A DNA stretch of 37,875 nucleotides from Kiloniellaceae bacterium (GTDB lineage: Bacteria; Pseudomonadota; Alphaproteobacteria; Kiloniellales; J153): NCBI GenBank assembly GCA_021776095.1, contig JAJFGO010000078.1, positions 1 through 37,875 of the forward strand, written 5' to 3'. Shown here in pieces: positions 1 to 9,199 of this stretch. Position 1 is the stretch's first letter; each line of letters starts with the position of its first letter. The notes under the pieces were generated by a model that saw nothing but the letters and a program-made list of their open reading frames with translations, was not told the origin of the DNA and searched no databases. The translations under genes were made by a program, and so were the position numbers.

Positions 1-1
1 C

Positions 2-586
2 TCGACCGCCTCGACGGCGGTGCAGCAAGCCGAACAAACCAACGTGTCGGTCCAAGGTCTGGCCCAAGCCGCGGGCAAGATCGGCGAGGTGGTCAGCCTG
101 ATCTCCGACATTGCGGAGCAGACCAATCTGCTGGCCCTCAACGCGACTATCGAGGCGGCGCGCGCCGGGGAGGCCGGCAAGGGCTTCGCGGTGGTGGCTT
201 CCGAGGTCAAGTCCCTGGCCAATCAAACCGCCAAGGCGACCGAGGATATCGGCGCCCAGATCGGCGACATGCAGAACGCCACCAATGAGGCGGTCACGGC
301 GATCGAGCGGATCCTCGAAACCATCCAGCAGATCGACGCCATTGCGGGCTCGATCTCAACCTCAGTCGACGAGCAAGGGGGCGCAACCCAGGAAATCGCC
401 CGCGCGGTTCAGGAGGCCGCCACCGGCAACAAGGAAGTTTCGGCCCGCATCGGCCAGGTCTCGACCAGCGCCGGGGAATCGGGACGGCTGGCCGAGGAAG
501 TCCGAAACACCACCGACGAAGTCGCCACGAGCTTGAAGAGCTTGCAGCAGGATATCACCGAGGCGATTCGCCAAAGCGTCGCATAG
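2..586 (+). CDS. Methyl-accepting chemotaxis protein, C-terminal part (5' end outside window)
   Basis: The frame is open from base 2, so the gene starts before the window and only about 194 C-terminal residues are seen. It carries the conserved cytoplasmic hairpin tip of chemoreceptors ([20 protein letters not shown], then [20 protein letters not shown]), which contacts CheA and CheW and packs receptor trimers. The remainder is heptad-rich coiled coil with Gln/Glu-rich methylation-type segments. No CheR-tethering pentapeptide is visible at the C-terminus, which ends in RQSVA. The sensor domain and membrane segments are not in the window, so ligand and topology are unknown. It converges on smpB. 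Confidence 0.95.
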   Translation, partial: STASTAVQQAEQTNVSVQGLAQAAGKIGEVVSLISDIAEQTNLLALNATIEAARAGEAGKGFAVVASEVKSLANQTAKATEDIGAQIGDMQNATNEAVTAIERILETIQQIDAIAGSISTSVDEQGGATQEIARAVQEAATGNKEVSARIGQVSTSAGESGRLAEEVRNTTDEVATSLKSLQQDITEAIRQSVA

Positions 587-653
587 TTCGCTTTTGGGGC
601 TGCGCCAGAGAGAATCGCCGCGGCACTTGCCGAACGAGTCTTAGACGGACCGG

Positions 654-1118
654 CTATCCCTTTTCGCGCATGAGGCGCGCCTTGTCGCGTTCCCAGTCGC
701 GCTTTTTGTCGGATTCACGCTTGTCCGCTTTGCGCTTACCACGAGCCAAGCCAATCTCAACCTTGGCGATGCCGCGCTCGTTGAAATAGACCGAGAGCGG
801 TACCAAGGTATAGCCACCGCGCCGGGTCAGGCCGAGCAAGCGTTCGGACTCCCTTCGATGGACCAGCAGCTTACGCGGCCGCTTTGGCTCATGATTGAAC
901 ATGCTCGCCGGGCCGTATGGGGCGATGTGCGCGTTCAGGAGGTAGAGCTCGCCATCCTTCTCGCCGGCATAGGATTCGGCCAGCGAACAGCGCCCCATAC
1001 GCAACGACTTAACCTCGCTCCCGATCAAGCACAGGCCGGCCTCGAGCGTGTCCTCTATTTGATAGTTGTGGCGCGCCCTACGGTTCTGCGCGACCAGCTG
1101 TCTCGCGCCGGCGACCAT
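654..1118 (-). CDS. smpB: SsrA-binding protein SmpB
   Basis: A 154-residue protein of the usual SmpB length. SmpB binds tmRNA and delivers it to stalled ribosomes for trans-translation. Visible family features are the N-terminal NRRARHNYQIEDTLEAG stretch, the GSEVKSLR motif, AHIAPY, and the basic C-terminal tail (RKADKRESDKKRDWERDKAR) that folds into the decoding site and mRNA channel. It lies 18 bases downstream of dapA on the same strand, a dapA-smpB order common in Alphaproteobacteria, and is probably co-transcribed with it. The tmRNA gene itself is not in the window. Confidence 0.97.
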   Translation of the reverse strand: MVAGARQLVAQNRRARHNYQIEDTLEAGLCLIGSEVKSLRMGRCSLAESYAGEKDGELYLLNAHIAPYGPASMFNHEPKRPRKLLVHRRESERLLGLTRRGGYTLVPLSVYFNERGIAKVEIGLARGKRKADKRESDKKRDWERDKARLMREKG

Positions 1119-1136
1119 GGGGAATGGGCCGTACGG

Positions 1137-2024
1137 TTAGTTGATCAGACCGGCGTGCGCCATCGCCTCGCGCACCCCGCCCTCGGTCTCCGGCTTGACG
1201 CAAACCAGCGGCAGACGCAGGCGGTTTTCGCAGAGTCCCAACAGGCTGGCGCCATACTTGACCGGACCGGGGCTGGCCTCGACGAAGAGTGCCTGATGAA
1301 GCGGCATCAAACGGTCGTTGATCTTACTCACCGTGGCTAGGTCGCCACGCTGCCAAGCCTCGTGCAGGTCGGCGCACTGGCGCGGCGCGACATTGGCCGT
1401 CACCGATATGCAGCCGTGCCCGCCCTGAGCCAGGAACGGCACGACCGTCGAATCCTCCCCCGACAGCTGGGCAAAATAATCGCCAATCGCCGCGCGGGTC
1501 AAGGCCGGGCGCACCAAATCGACGGTCGCATCCTTGACCCCCACGATGTTTTCCAACTTGGCCAGGCGCGCCATGGTCTCGACCGTCATGTCGATCACGC
1601 TACGTCCCGGGATATTATAGATCAGGATTGGCAATTCGACGGCGTCGTGGATCGCCTTGAAATGCTGGTAAAGGCCTTCCTGGGTCGGCTTGTTGTAATA
1701 CGGCGTGACCACCAGCACGGCATCCGCGCCGGCCTTCTCGGCATGCTCGGCCAGGCGAACCGCCTCGGCTGTGGAGTTCGATCCGGCGCCGGCGATCACC
1801 GGCACCCGGCCCTTGGCGACCTCGATGCACAGCTCCGTCACGCGCATATGCTCCTCGTGCGACAGGGTCGGCGATTCGCCGGTCGTGCCGCAGGGCACCA
1901 GGCCGTGACTGCCTTGATCGATTTGCCACTGCACGAATTTCTGAAAGGCCCCGTCGTCCACGTGGCCATTCTTGAAAGGCGTGATGAGGGCGGGCATGGA
2001 GCCCTTGAACATCGGTTCTGTCAT
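1137..2024 (-). CDS. dapA: 4-hydroxy-tetrahydrodipicolinate synthase
   Basis: A 295-residue DapA, which condenses pyruvate with aspartate semialdehyde in the first committed step of lysine/diaminopimelate synthesis. Visible features are the substrate loop [11 protein letters not shown], the catalytic tyrosine in YNIPGRS, the Schiff-base lysine in VGVKDAT, and a [14 protein letters not shown] segment typical of the family. The start at 2024 is chosen because a GGAGGG ribosome-binding site sits five bases upstream and the protein then begins [17 protein letters not shown], as family members do. A longer open frame reaching 2120 adds an arginine-rich leader with no family match. It is divergent from the lytic transglycosylase and upstream of smpB. 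Confidence 0.97.
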   Translation of the reverse strand: MTEPMFKGSMPALITPFKNGHVDDGAFQKFVQWQIDQGSHGLVPCGTTGESPTLSHEEHMRVTELCIEVAKGRVPVIAGAGSNSTAEAVRLAEHAEKAGADAVLVVTPYYNKPTQEGLYQHFKAIHDAVELPILIYNIPGRSVIDMTVETMARLAKLENIVGVKDATVDLVRPALTRAAIGDYFAQLSGEDSTVVPFLAQGGHGCISVTANVAPRQCADLHEAWQRGDLATVSKINDRLMPLHQALFVEASPGPVKYGASLLGLCENRLRLPLVCVKPETEGGVREAMAHAGLIN

Positions 2025-2202
2025 GGCATCCCTCCAAGCATTCGGGAAAAACCGAACGCCCCGGCGGCTAAGGCGCCGCTTGGTTTCGCGGACGATAACG
2101 GTTGCCCCCCGCGACGGCAAGCCCGTGCCGGGGCCGGGCCGTGATGGCCGCGCCCTTCATCTCCCGTAAGTTTTGCCTGTTATGGTCGAGGTGCGGCAAT
2201 TC

Positions 2203-4386
2203 ATGGTATCAAAAACGTTCATGATGCGATTTGGCCTTTTGTGCGGGCTCTTGTTCGGCTGCTTGGCTGGCGAGCCCTACGCGGCGATGGCGCGCGCCGA
2301 GCCACCCGGCGCGCTGGCCAGGGCCCCGCAAGCTATCCAGCAAGACATCGCGAATAGCAGCCAAGGGTCCACACCGGCCACCGGCGCGGCCCTCTTGTCC
2401 GCGGCCGACCGCAAAATCTATCGGGAGGCCTTCGCCGCGGCCAAGGCCAAGCGTTTCGGCGAGGCCCGCGCCCTGGCCCAAACGACCCAAGACCCGCGCC
2501 TGCGTAAAGTCGTCCTTTGGCTCGGGTTGACCGCGCCGGAGCCGGACCAGGGCGGCTTCCCGATCGTCGCCACGTTCTTGGCCAAGAACCCCGATTGGCC
2601 CGGCCGGGGCGCGCTTCAACGGCGTGCCGAAAAGGCCATGCCCGAGGACATGACCGATGCGCAAATGTTGTCCTGGTTCGCCAAGCACCCGGTCATGACC
2701 GCGGCGGGCGCGTTCCGCCACGCCGAAGCCCTGGCGCGCGCGGGCCGCGCGGCGGAAGCGGCCGAGGCCGCGCGTACGGCCTGGGTGGCGCTGGACTTCA
2801 CCGACGCGGAGGAAGCCAATTTTCTGGCCCGTTTCGGCGCGGGCCTCCAGGCCGAGCATCATCGCGCCCGCCTCGAGCGCCTGCTTTGGCAGCGCGCCTA
2901 CCGGCCGGCCCGGCGCCAGGCCCAGCGCCTGGGCCGGGACTACACCGCTTTGGCGGAGGCGCGCCTGGCCCTGGCCGGCAACCGGCCCGGTGTCGATTCG
3001 GCGATCAAGCGCGTGCCCCAGGCCCTGCGGGCGGATCCTGGCCTGATCTACGAGCGCGCCCGCTGGCGCCTGCGCCGGAACCGTTATGACGACGTGATCG
3101 CCCTGCTCGACCCGCCGGACCCCGCCCTGCCGGAAGCGAAACGTTGGTGGCGGCTGCGCCATCGGGCCGCGCGCCAGGCATTGGCCAAGGGCGATATCTC
3201 GGTCGCCTACCGGATTGCCGCAGGCCACGGCATGACCGCCGGCATTGGTTTCGCCGAGGCCGAATGGCTAGCCGGTTGGATCGCACTGCGGTTCCTGAAT
3301 GAACCCGGCACCGCCTATGACCATTTCACACGCCTGCACGCCGGCGTGTCCTCGCCGGTCAGCCGTGGCCGGGGCGCCTTCTGGGCCGGCGAGGCGGCGC
3401 GCGAGCGGGCCCGCCGGATCGCAGCCAGCCTGCGAACGGAGCAAGCGGAAGAGCCGGCGACCTGGCGATTGCGCGCTCATCAGTGGTACGCGACCGCGGC
3501 GGCGCACGACACCAGCTTCTATGGGCAACTCGCCAGCCGCCGCCTGGGACGCGATCCCGAGATTGACCTGGAAGCCCGCAGCGCGCCGACAGATAAAACT
3601 CGAAAAGACTTCTCGAACAACGAGTTGGTTCAAATCATTCGTCTTCTAAGCGAGGTCGAAGAACGGACACTGTTGGAGCGCTTTCACGGGCGGCTCCGGG
3701 CCCTGGCCAAGACCGCGCAGGACTATGCTCTAGCCGCCGGATTGGCGAACGAGATCGGCCGACCGGATTTGGCCATGCGGGCCGCCCGGGCCGCGCGCGG
3801 CGCAGCCATAGTTCTGCCCGGCTATTTGTTTCCCAACATTTCCCTAGCCAATACCGAGCCGCCAGAGACCGCCTTGCTGCTGGCCCTAATCCGGCAAGAA
3901 AGCGGTTTCTACAGCGAAGCGGTTAGCCGGGCCGGTGCACGCGGCCTAATGCAAATCATGCCGGCCACGGCACGCCAGGTCGCCCGCCGAATCAAGGTCG
4001 CCTACAACGGCGAGAAACTGTTGAGCGACCCGCAATACAACCTCTTGCTGGGGCGAAGTTACCTGTCAAGACTGCTGGATCTCTATGGCGGCTCCTATGT
4101 CCTGGCCCTGGCCGCCTACAATGCCGGCCCGGCCCGGGCGGACCGTTGGATCAAATCCTTCGGCGATCCGCGCGACCTCGATACCGATACGGTCGATTGG
4201 ATCGAGAGCATCCCCTTCAACGAAACCCGCAACTACGTTCAGCGCGTTCTCGAAAGTGTGATCGCTTATCGCCAGCGGTTGGGCAAAGAGGCCCCAGCCA
4301 CAGGCGGCCTGCCCATGCTGCGCCCCCTAGCACCCGCGTCGCAGCAAGGCGCCCTGCCGCGACCAAATCTTTCCTGTTGCCTTTAG
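2203..4386 (+). CDS. Soluble lytic murein transglycosylase (Slt70-type)
   Basis: About 727 residues. An N-terminal signal-like segment (MMRFGLLCGLLFGCLAG, ending near AMARA) suggests export to the periplasm. A long helical superhelix rich in Ala/Arg repeats follows, typical of Slt U/L domains, and then a C-terminal family 1 SLT domain. The catalytic glutamate is in IRQESGFYSEAV, near residue 566, followed by RGLMQIMPATA and LALAAYNAGP. The enzyme cleaves MurNAc-GlcNAc bonds with formation of 1,6-anhydroMurNAc. The start at 2203 has a GAGGTG site nine bases upstream; in-frame starts at 2173 (TTG), 2182 and 2221 are possible but have weaker sites. It diverges from dapA. Confidence 0.93.
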   Translation: MVSKTFMMRFGLLCGLLFGCLAGEPYAAMARAEPPGALARAPQAIQQDIANSSQGSTPATGAALLSAADRKIYREAFAAAKAKRFGEARALAQTTQDPRLRKVVLWLGLTAPEPDQGGFPIVATFLAKNPDWPGRGALQRRAEKAMPEDMTDAQMLSWFAKHPVMTAAGAFRHAEALARAGRAAEAAEAARTAWVALDFTDAEEANFLARFGAGLQAEHHRARLERLLWQRAYRPARRQAQRLGRDYTALAEARLALAGNRPGVDSAIKRVPQALRADPGLIYERARWRLRRNRYDDVIALLDPPDPALPEAKRWWRLRHRAARQALAKGDISVAYRIAAGHGMTAGIGFAEAEWLAGWIALRFLNEPGTAYDHFTRLHAGVSSPVSRGRGAFWAGEAARERARRIAASLRTEQAEEPATWRLRAHQWYATAAAHDTSFYGQLASRRLGRDPEIDLEARSAPTDKTRKDFSNNELVQIIRLLSEVEERTLLERFHGRLRALAKTAQDYALAAGLANEIGRPDLAMRAARAARGAAIVLPGYLFPNISLANTEPPETALLLALIRQESGFYSEAVSRAGARGLMQIMPATARQVARRIKVAYNGEKLLSDPQYNLLLGRSYLSRLLDLYGGSYVLALAAYNAGPARADRWIKSFGDPRDLDTDTVDWIESIPFNETRNYVQRVLESVIAYRQRLGKEAPATGGLPMLRPLAPASQQGALPRPNLSCCL

Positions 4387-4447
4387 CGGCATCGCGGGGT
4401 TGCTTCTAAGGCCTGTTTCGATCCCAAGAGAGCCGACGGAGCCAAAC

Positions 4448-5134
4448 ATGACCAACCCCGCCTTCGCCGACATCGGCGCCTGCGTATTCGATGCCTACGG
4501 TACCCTGTTCGACGTTCATTCTGCGATCCGTCGGGGCGGCGGCGCCTTGGGCGACAAGGCAGACGCCGTCTCGGACCTTTGGCGGCGCAAACAACTCGAA
4601 TATACCTGGCTGCGCAGCCTGATGGGCGAGCACGTTGATTTCTGGCAAGTCACCGGCGACGGACTGGCCTATGCCATGGCCGCTCAAGGGGTCGAGGACA
4701 GCGCCCTGCACGAGCAGCTCATGAACCTTTATCTCAGCCTGGACGCCTATCCCGACGTGGCGGACTGCCTGAAGCGCCTGCGCGCGGGCGGCAAGAAAAC
4801 CGCCATTCTGACCAATGGCACGCCGGCTATGGTGCAGGCCGCAGTGGAATCGGCCGGACTGACGGACTCGCTGGACGCGGCCCTCTCGGTCGAGGATGTC
4901 GGCATCTACAAGCCGGACCGGCGGGTCTATCAATTTGCGGTCGATCGCCTGGAGACCAAGGCTGAGCGGATCTGTTTCGTCTCGACCAATGCCTGGGACG
5001 CCAGCGGCGCCGCCAACTTCGGCTTTCGCGTGGCCTGGATGAACCGCTTCGGCCAGCAGCCCGAACGGTTGCCGGGCGAACTGTCGGCGGTCATGGCCTC
5101 TCTGGAGGAACTGCCCGGGCTTCTGGGCCTCTAG
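4448..5134 (+). CDS. Haloacid dehalogenase type II (L-2-haloacid dehalogenase-like)
   Basis: 228 residues of the HAD superfamily, type II dehalogenase branch. The nucleophile D15 lies in FDAYGTLFD. R56 in EYTWLRSLM matches the halide/carboxylate arginine of the family. Motif II is LTNGTP, the motif III lysine is K155 (KPDRRVY), and S179/N181/D184 are in VSTNAWDASG. With all these residues present, hydrolysis of L-2-haloacids to D-2-hydroxyacids is plausible, although many homologues act on other small substrates. The start is supported by GGAG six bases upstream of ATG 4448; a longer in-frame start at 4400 lacks family similarity. It is the first of three co-directional metabolic genes. Confidence 0.9.
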   Translation: MTNPAFADIGACVFDAYGTLFDVHSAIRRGGGALGDKADAVSDLWRRKQLEYTWLRSLMGEHVDFWQVTGDGLAYAMAAQGVEDSALHEQLMNLYLSLDAYPDVADCLKRLRAGGKKTAILTNGTPAMVQAAVESAGLTDSLDAALSVEDVGIYKPDRRVYQFAVDRLETKAERICFVSTNAWDASGAANFGFRVAWMNRFGQQPERLPGELSAVMASLEELPGLLGL

Positions 5135-5172
5135 GGCACGGAACGCGCGAAGCGGTGCTCGGGGAGCCCAGC

Positions 5173-6021
5173 ATGTACCGGGAGTGCCACTTTCGTGCCC
5201 AGGACGGCCGGCGGCTCTATTACCGCGAATACGGCGATCCCCTGTCCCCGGCAGCCCCCCTGCTGTGCCTGAGCGGCCTGAGCCGCAATTCCAAGGACTT
5301 CGATCTGCTGGCCCGCCGCCTGGCCGGGCGGCGGCGCGTGGTATGCCCGGATTATCGGGGCCGGGGCCGTTCAGACTACGACCCGGATTGGCGCAAATAT
5401 GGGCCGCGGGAAACCGTCGCCGATCTGCGCGATTTGATGATCGCGGCGGATCTGCATCATGTGGTGATCTGCGGCGTGTCCTTCGGCGGTCTCATGGCCA
5501 TGGCGCTCAGCGTCATCGCGCCCACCGCCCTGGCCGGTGCCATTCTCGACGATATCGGCCCGGATCTGAAGAACGACGGCGCCAATCGCATTTTGGATTA
5601 CATCGGACAGGATCACCCGCAGCCCGATTGGGATACCGCGGTCGCGACCATGCGCCAGACCTTCCCAACTCTATCGCACAGGAACGACGTGGAATGGCGC
5701 CGCTTCACCGAGGCAACCTTTCGTGAGGGCGACGACGGCCAACTGCACGTCGACTATGATATCAACCTGGTGCGGCCCTTGCGCGAGACCCGGGAGGAGG
5801 AAGATGTTTGGCGCCTGTTCGGCGCCTTGCGCCGGATTCCTGTTCTGGCGGTACGCGGCGGCCTGTCGGACGTGCTGAGCGCGGCGACGCTCGCTAAGAT
5901 GGCGGCGACCAAACCCGACCTCGCGCAACTGACCCTGCCCGGCGTCGGCCACGCGCCGTCGCTCAACGAACCCGAATCGGAGCAAGCGATCGATGACCTC
6001 CTCCGCCGTATCGATGCCTGA
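5173..6021 (+). CDS. Alpha/beta hydrolase
   Basis: 282 residues with a complete alpha/beta hydrolase triad: nucleophile S103 in GVSFGG, acid D233 in RGGLSDVL, and H260 in GVGHAPSL. The oxyanion region LLCLSGLSRNS and the PDYRGRGRSDYD strand-loop are typical of the family. The substrate cannot be read from the sequence; proline iminopeptidase, esterase or haloalkane-type activities are all possible. The chosen ATG is preceded by GGGGAG at a good distance; a GTG at 5155 is an alternative. Its 3' end overlaps the next gene by 29 bases, implying co-transcription with it and probably with the upstream dehalogenase. Confidence 0.88.
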   Translation: MYRECHFRAQDGRRLYYREYGDPLSPAAPLLCLSGLSRNSKDFDLLARRLAGRRRVVCPDYRGRGRSDYDPDWRKYGPRETVADLRDLMIAADLHHVVICGVSFGGLMAMALSVIAPTALAGAILDDIGPDLKNDGANRILDYIGQDHPQPDWDTAVATMRQTFPTLSHRNDVEWRRFTEATFREGDDGQLHVDYDINLVRPLRETREEEDVWRLFGALRRIPVLAVRGGLSDVLSAATLAKMAATKPDLAQLTLPGVGHAPSLNEPESEQAIDDLLRRIDA

Positions 6022-7015
6022 GGCGCCGGCCATGGCCGCGCCCGATTTTGCCGATATCCAGGCCGCCGCCAAACGACTGGCCGGCCAGGCGGTGGTGACG
6101 CCGCTGCTCGAATCCGCGGCCCTGAACGCACGCGCCGGCGGGCGCATCCTGATCAAGCCGGAAACCCTACAACGCACAGGCTCATTCAAGTTCCGCGGTG
6201 CCTACAACCGGCTTGCCCAGATCCCAGACGCCCAGCGCGCGGCCGGCGTCGTCACCTTTTCGTCCGGCAATCACGCCCAAGGCGTGGCGGCGGCGGCGGC
6301 GCTCCTGGGCATTCCGGCGACCATCGTCATGCCGGCCGACGCCCCGGCGATCAAGATCGGCAATACCCGCGGCTATGGCGCGCAGGTCGAACTCTACGAG
6401 CGCGATAGCGAATCGCGTGAGGCCCGCGCCGAAGCCATCGCCACGGAAACCGGCGCGACCATCGTGTCGCCCTACGACGACCCGGGCATCATCGCCGGGC
6501 AAGGCACCTGCGGCCTGGAAATCGTGCACCAGGCTGAGTCGCTCGACGTCCGGTTGGACGCCCTGCTGGTATGTTGCGGCGGTGGCGGGCTGACCTCGGG
6601 ATGCGCCATCGCCCTGGCGGAGACCAGCCCGCGGACAAAGGTTTATGCCGTGGAGCCTGAGGGATTCGACGATACCCGCCGCTCGCTAGATGCCGGACAA
6701 CGCCTAGCCAACCCGTCCGGCACGAAGTCGTTTTGCGATGCCTTGCTGGCACCGACCCCGGGCGAGCTGACCTTTTCGATCAACCGGCGTCTAGTGGCCG
6801 GCGGCTTCGCGGTCAGTGACGCGGAGGTCGCGGCCGCGATGCGTTACGCCTTCACGACCTTGAAGCTTGTGGTCGAACCGGGCGGCGCGGTGTCGCTCGC
6901 TGCCCTGCTGTCCGGAAAGATCGACGCGCGCGACAAGTCCCTGGCCCTGACCCTATCCGGCGGCAATGTCGACCCCGAAACCCACGCCCGGGCGCTCGCC
7001 GCTGACGCGGCCTGA
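5993..7015 (+). CDS. Threonine/serine dehydratase, PLP-dependent (single domain)
   Basis: 340 residues of the fold type II PLP enzymes. The cofactor lysine K66 is in GSFKFRGAYN, the substrate loop is SSGNHAQGVA, and the phosphate-binding glycine loop is CCGGGGLTSG near residues 194-203. There is no C-terminal ACT-like regulatory domain, so it resembles catabolic threonine dehydratase or serine racemase/dehydratase rather than full-length IlvA. It would convert threonine or serine to 2-oxobutyrate or pyruvate plus ammonia. The start overlaps the upstream hydrolase gene by 29 bases; ATG 6014 (MPEAPAM) or 6032 are alternatives. It converges on the bactofilin gene. Confidence 0.9.
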   Translation: MTSSAVSMPEAPAMAAPDFADIQAAAKRLAGQAVVTPLLESAALNARAGGRILIKPETLQRTGSFKFRGAYNRLAQIPDAQRAAGVVTFSSGNHAQGVAAAAALLGIPATIVMPADAPAIKIGNTRGYGAQVELYERDSESREARAEAIATETGATIVSPYDDPGIIAGQGTCGLEIVHQAESLDVRLDALLVCCGGGGLTSGCAIALAETSPRTKVYAVEPEGFDDTRRSLDAGQRLANPSGTKSFCDALLAPTPGELTFSINRRLVAGGFAVSDAEVAAAMRYAFTTLKLVVEPGGAVSLAALLSGKIDARDKSLALTLSGGNVDPETHARALAADAA

Positions 7016-7034
7016 CCCGGGTCGAAGCCGGGTC
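7014..7034. terminator. Possible bidirectional hairpin between convergent genes
   Basis: GACCCGG and CCGGGTC form a perfect 7-bp stem with a 7-base spacer, between the end of the dehydratase gene and the end of the bactofilin gene. There is no T-tract on either side, so termination is only inferred from position. Confidence 0.3.
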
Positions 7035-7071
7035 CCGAACGGAACGCGATCTGGCGCGGGATTGGACCCAA

Positions 7072-7605
7072 TCAGGCCCGGTAACCGCCGGCGCTCTGCG
7101 AGGACGATGCGTTGGCGGCCGGTGCTGCACCGACTCCAGGCGAGGCGCCGCCGCTCGATACCGGTCCGGCGCCTGAGGGTCGGCCGCCGGCCGAGGATGC
7201 CGAGACACCGACCGGTTTTTCCAGACGGGTCAGGCGCCCGCTAACCGAGGCTCCGGCTTCCATCTCAATCGATTGATGCCCGATATCGCCGTCGACCCGC
7301 GCGGTCTTGGCCAAGGTGACCTCGGTCGCCTTGATCTCGCCGGCAACCCGGCCGTAGACTCGTACGTTGGTGGCCAGAATCGCGCCCTGAACCAGGGCCC
7401 CTTGGCCGACCGTGACCCGGCGGCTGGTGATATCGCCCTCGACCGTACCGTCGATCTGCAGATCCCCGGCACTTGCCAAATTGCCGACGATCTTCAGATC
7501 CGCACTGATAATCGAGGGCGTCGCGGGGCTGGCGGCGGCTTCGGACGAGGTTCCGGAACCGGCCGGCGCCGCGCCGGAGGTGGATTTGCTACCCTTTGAA
7601 AACAT
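7072..7605 (-). CDS. Bactofilin (polymer-forming cytoskeletal protein)
   Basis: 177 residues with a central bactofilin domain (about 35-125): IISADLKIVGNL, LQIDGTVEGDI, VTVGQGALVQG, RVYGRVAGEI and ARVDGDI, the repeating hydrophobic-Gly pattern of a right-handed beta-helix. Both ends are low complexity (Ser/Gly/Ala/Pro). Bactofilins polymerise without nucleotide and act as membrane-associated scaffolds for cell-wall enzymes. The start overlaps the end of the M23 peptidase gene by 17 bases, so the two are translationally linked. Bactofilin-M23 pairs of this type shape stalks or cell curvature in other Alphaproteobacteria; the role here is inferred. Confidence 0.93.
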   Translation of the reverse strand: MFSKGSKSTSGAAPAGSGTSSEAAASPATPSIISADLKIVGNLASAGDLQIDGTVEGDITSRRVTVGQGALVQGAILATNVRVYGRVAGEIKATEVTLAKTARVDGDIGHQSIEMEAGASVSGRLTRLEKPVGVSASSAGGRPSGAGPVSSGGASPGVGAAPAANASSSQSAGGYRA

Positions 7606-9199
7606 GATTGCCTGCCTTTAGGAACTTCATGGGATTTTGCGCCTGGCCTTTGAAGCGCACTTCATAGTGCACGTGGGGCCCAGTGCTGCGACCGGAGCTG
7701 CCGACCTTCCCGATTTTCTCGCGGTGGCCGACTTCCTGGCCAACCTTGACCAGAATCTTGCGCATATGTCCGTAACGGGTGCGGATGCCATAGCCGTGGT
7801 CGATCTCGACCGTACGCCCATAGCGGCCGCGCCAACCGGCGAAAACAACCTTGCCGGGCGCGGTTGCAAAAATCGACGTGCCGGTCGGTCCGGCGAAATC
7901 TGTGCCGGCGTGCTTCGCCGTGCGCCCATTGACCGGGTCGCGCCGCTTGCCGTAGCGGCTGCTGATTCGATATTGATCCAACGGCGCCATGAGCGGCAGG
8001 CTGCGCACGATATCCTGCAAAGCGGTCCAGCGGTTGAGCTGCTGATCGAGGGTGGTCACAGAAGCCTCGAGCTGGAGGCTGGGTTCGAAGGTCGCGGCAT
8101 CGTTGTCGGCGGGAACGAAGGGACCGCCCTGGCCGAGCATGCTGTCCGGGGAGCTCTCCAATAGCGTTCCGACGTCCAACCCGGTCATCTCGACAGTCTT
8201 CTCGATCATGTCCAGGCTCAACCGGGTCTGCTCGCTCAAGCGGCCGATGACGCTTTGGCCCGCATCGCGCAGATCGACCAGGCGCTGCTCCAGCCCACCG
8301 ACCCGGCGTTCCAGGTAGTCGCGCTGGCCGTCCAACGCCGTGTTCTTGTCGATTGCCTGGGACAGGGCTTCGTCTAGGCTCGCCACGCGATTCTTCAGGC
8401 CCTCGTGGTACTCGGCGGTTCGCACCTTTTCCTGGTTTAAGTCCACGATGTTGCCTTCCAGCGCCGCCTTGGTTTGGGCCAGGGCATCCCGTTCGCCTTG
8501 GGTGCTGGTATAGCGCTGCTCGAGAGCCGCCATCTGGCTATCGATATCGGACTTCGCGGCCATGGTCTCGGCCAGTTCCCGTTCGACGTCGACCAGTCGT
8601 TGATTCAATTGCGCGCGCGCCGCGTCCACCTCGTCGCGCTCCGCCTTGGATGCCTCGATCACGGTGCGCATCTTGGCGACTTGGGTTTGCAGGGAAATGT
8701 TACGACCGGCGATCTCGCGCAGGTCGGTTTCGAACTTCTGCATCTTGGTGCGCAGGCCGTCGCGGGCGATCACCACGCGGGCATGCTCGGTCGAAGATTC
8801 CTTGAGCTGCGCTTGCGCTTTTTGAAGCTCCTGTTGACCCTGCGGGCCGCTTTCCAGCACCGACAGGAGATAGGCCTGGTTGTCTTCCAAATCCTGGGTG
8901 ATACGGGCGAACTGATCGTGATACTCGCCGACCTCGGACAACAGGTCGAAGTACGCCAATTGGTGGCGCTCGATCTCCGCCTCTTTGGAGGCCAGAACGA
9001 TGCGCTGCACGACGTAACTGCCGCTGGCGTAAAGGCTCCAGCCAAGCGCCACGGCGGCCACGGCGGCGGCCAACCTCTGCAGGCGCACCGTGATTCTGAA
9101 ATGGTGGAAGCGATCGCCCGAGCGGAAAAACACCTCACGCGGGACAAAAGCTTCTTCAGAAAACTTCCGAAGAGATTGAACTAACCTATTCCACTTCAA
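7589..9199 (-). CDS. M23 family metallopeptidase with coiled coil (LmdC-like)
   Basis: 536 residues: a short cytoplasmic N-terminus, one membrane segment near residues 43-60 (LAAAVAAVALGWSLY), a long coiled coil to about residue 320, and a C-terminal LytM/M23 domain. Zinc ligands are visible as HxxxD in KHAGTDFAG and HxH in GPHVHYEV; YGHM and VGSSGRSTG are also conserved. It should cleave peptidoglycan cross-link peptides in the periplasm. The TTG start at 9199 has GGAAAGGG upstream. The gene overlaps the downstream bactofilin, which probably positions it. Confidence 0.92.
   Translation of the reverse strand: MKWNRLVQSLRKFSEEAFVPREVFFRSGDRFHHFRITVRLQRLAAAVAAVALGWSLYASGSYVVQRIVLASKEAEIERHQLAYFDLLSEVGEYHDQFARITQDLEDNQAYLLSVLESGPQGQQELQKAQAQLKESSTEHARVVIARDGLRTKMQKFETDLREIAGRNISLQTQVAKMRTVIEASKAERDEVDAARAQLNQRLVDVERELAETMAAKSDIDSQMAALEQRYTSTQGERDALAQTKAALEGNIVDLNQEKVRTAEYHEGLKNRVASLDEALSQAIDKNTALDGQRDYLERRVGGLEQRLVDLRDAGQSVIGRLSEQTRLSLDMIEKTVEMTGLDVGTLLESSPDSMLGQGGPFVPADNDAATFEPSLQLEASVTTLDQQLNRWTALQDIVRSLPLMAPLDQYRISSRYGKRRDPVNGRTAKHAGTDFAGPTGTSIFATAPGKVVFAGWRGRYGRTVEIDHGYGIRTRYGHMRKILVKVGQEVGHREKIGKVGSSGRSTGPHVHYEVRFKGQAQNPMKFLKAGNHVFKG

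Noticed and set aside
2025-2120. N-terminal extension of DapA
   Set aside because: Arg-rich, no family match, and a strong ribosome site precedes ATG 2024.
2209-3228. Long minus-strand frame inside the lytic transglycosylase gene
   Set aside because: GC-rich antisense shadow; the plus-strand gene is a clear family member.
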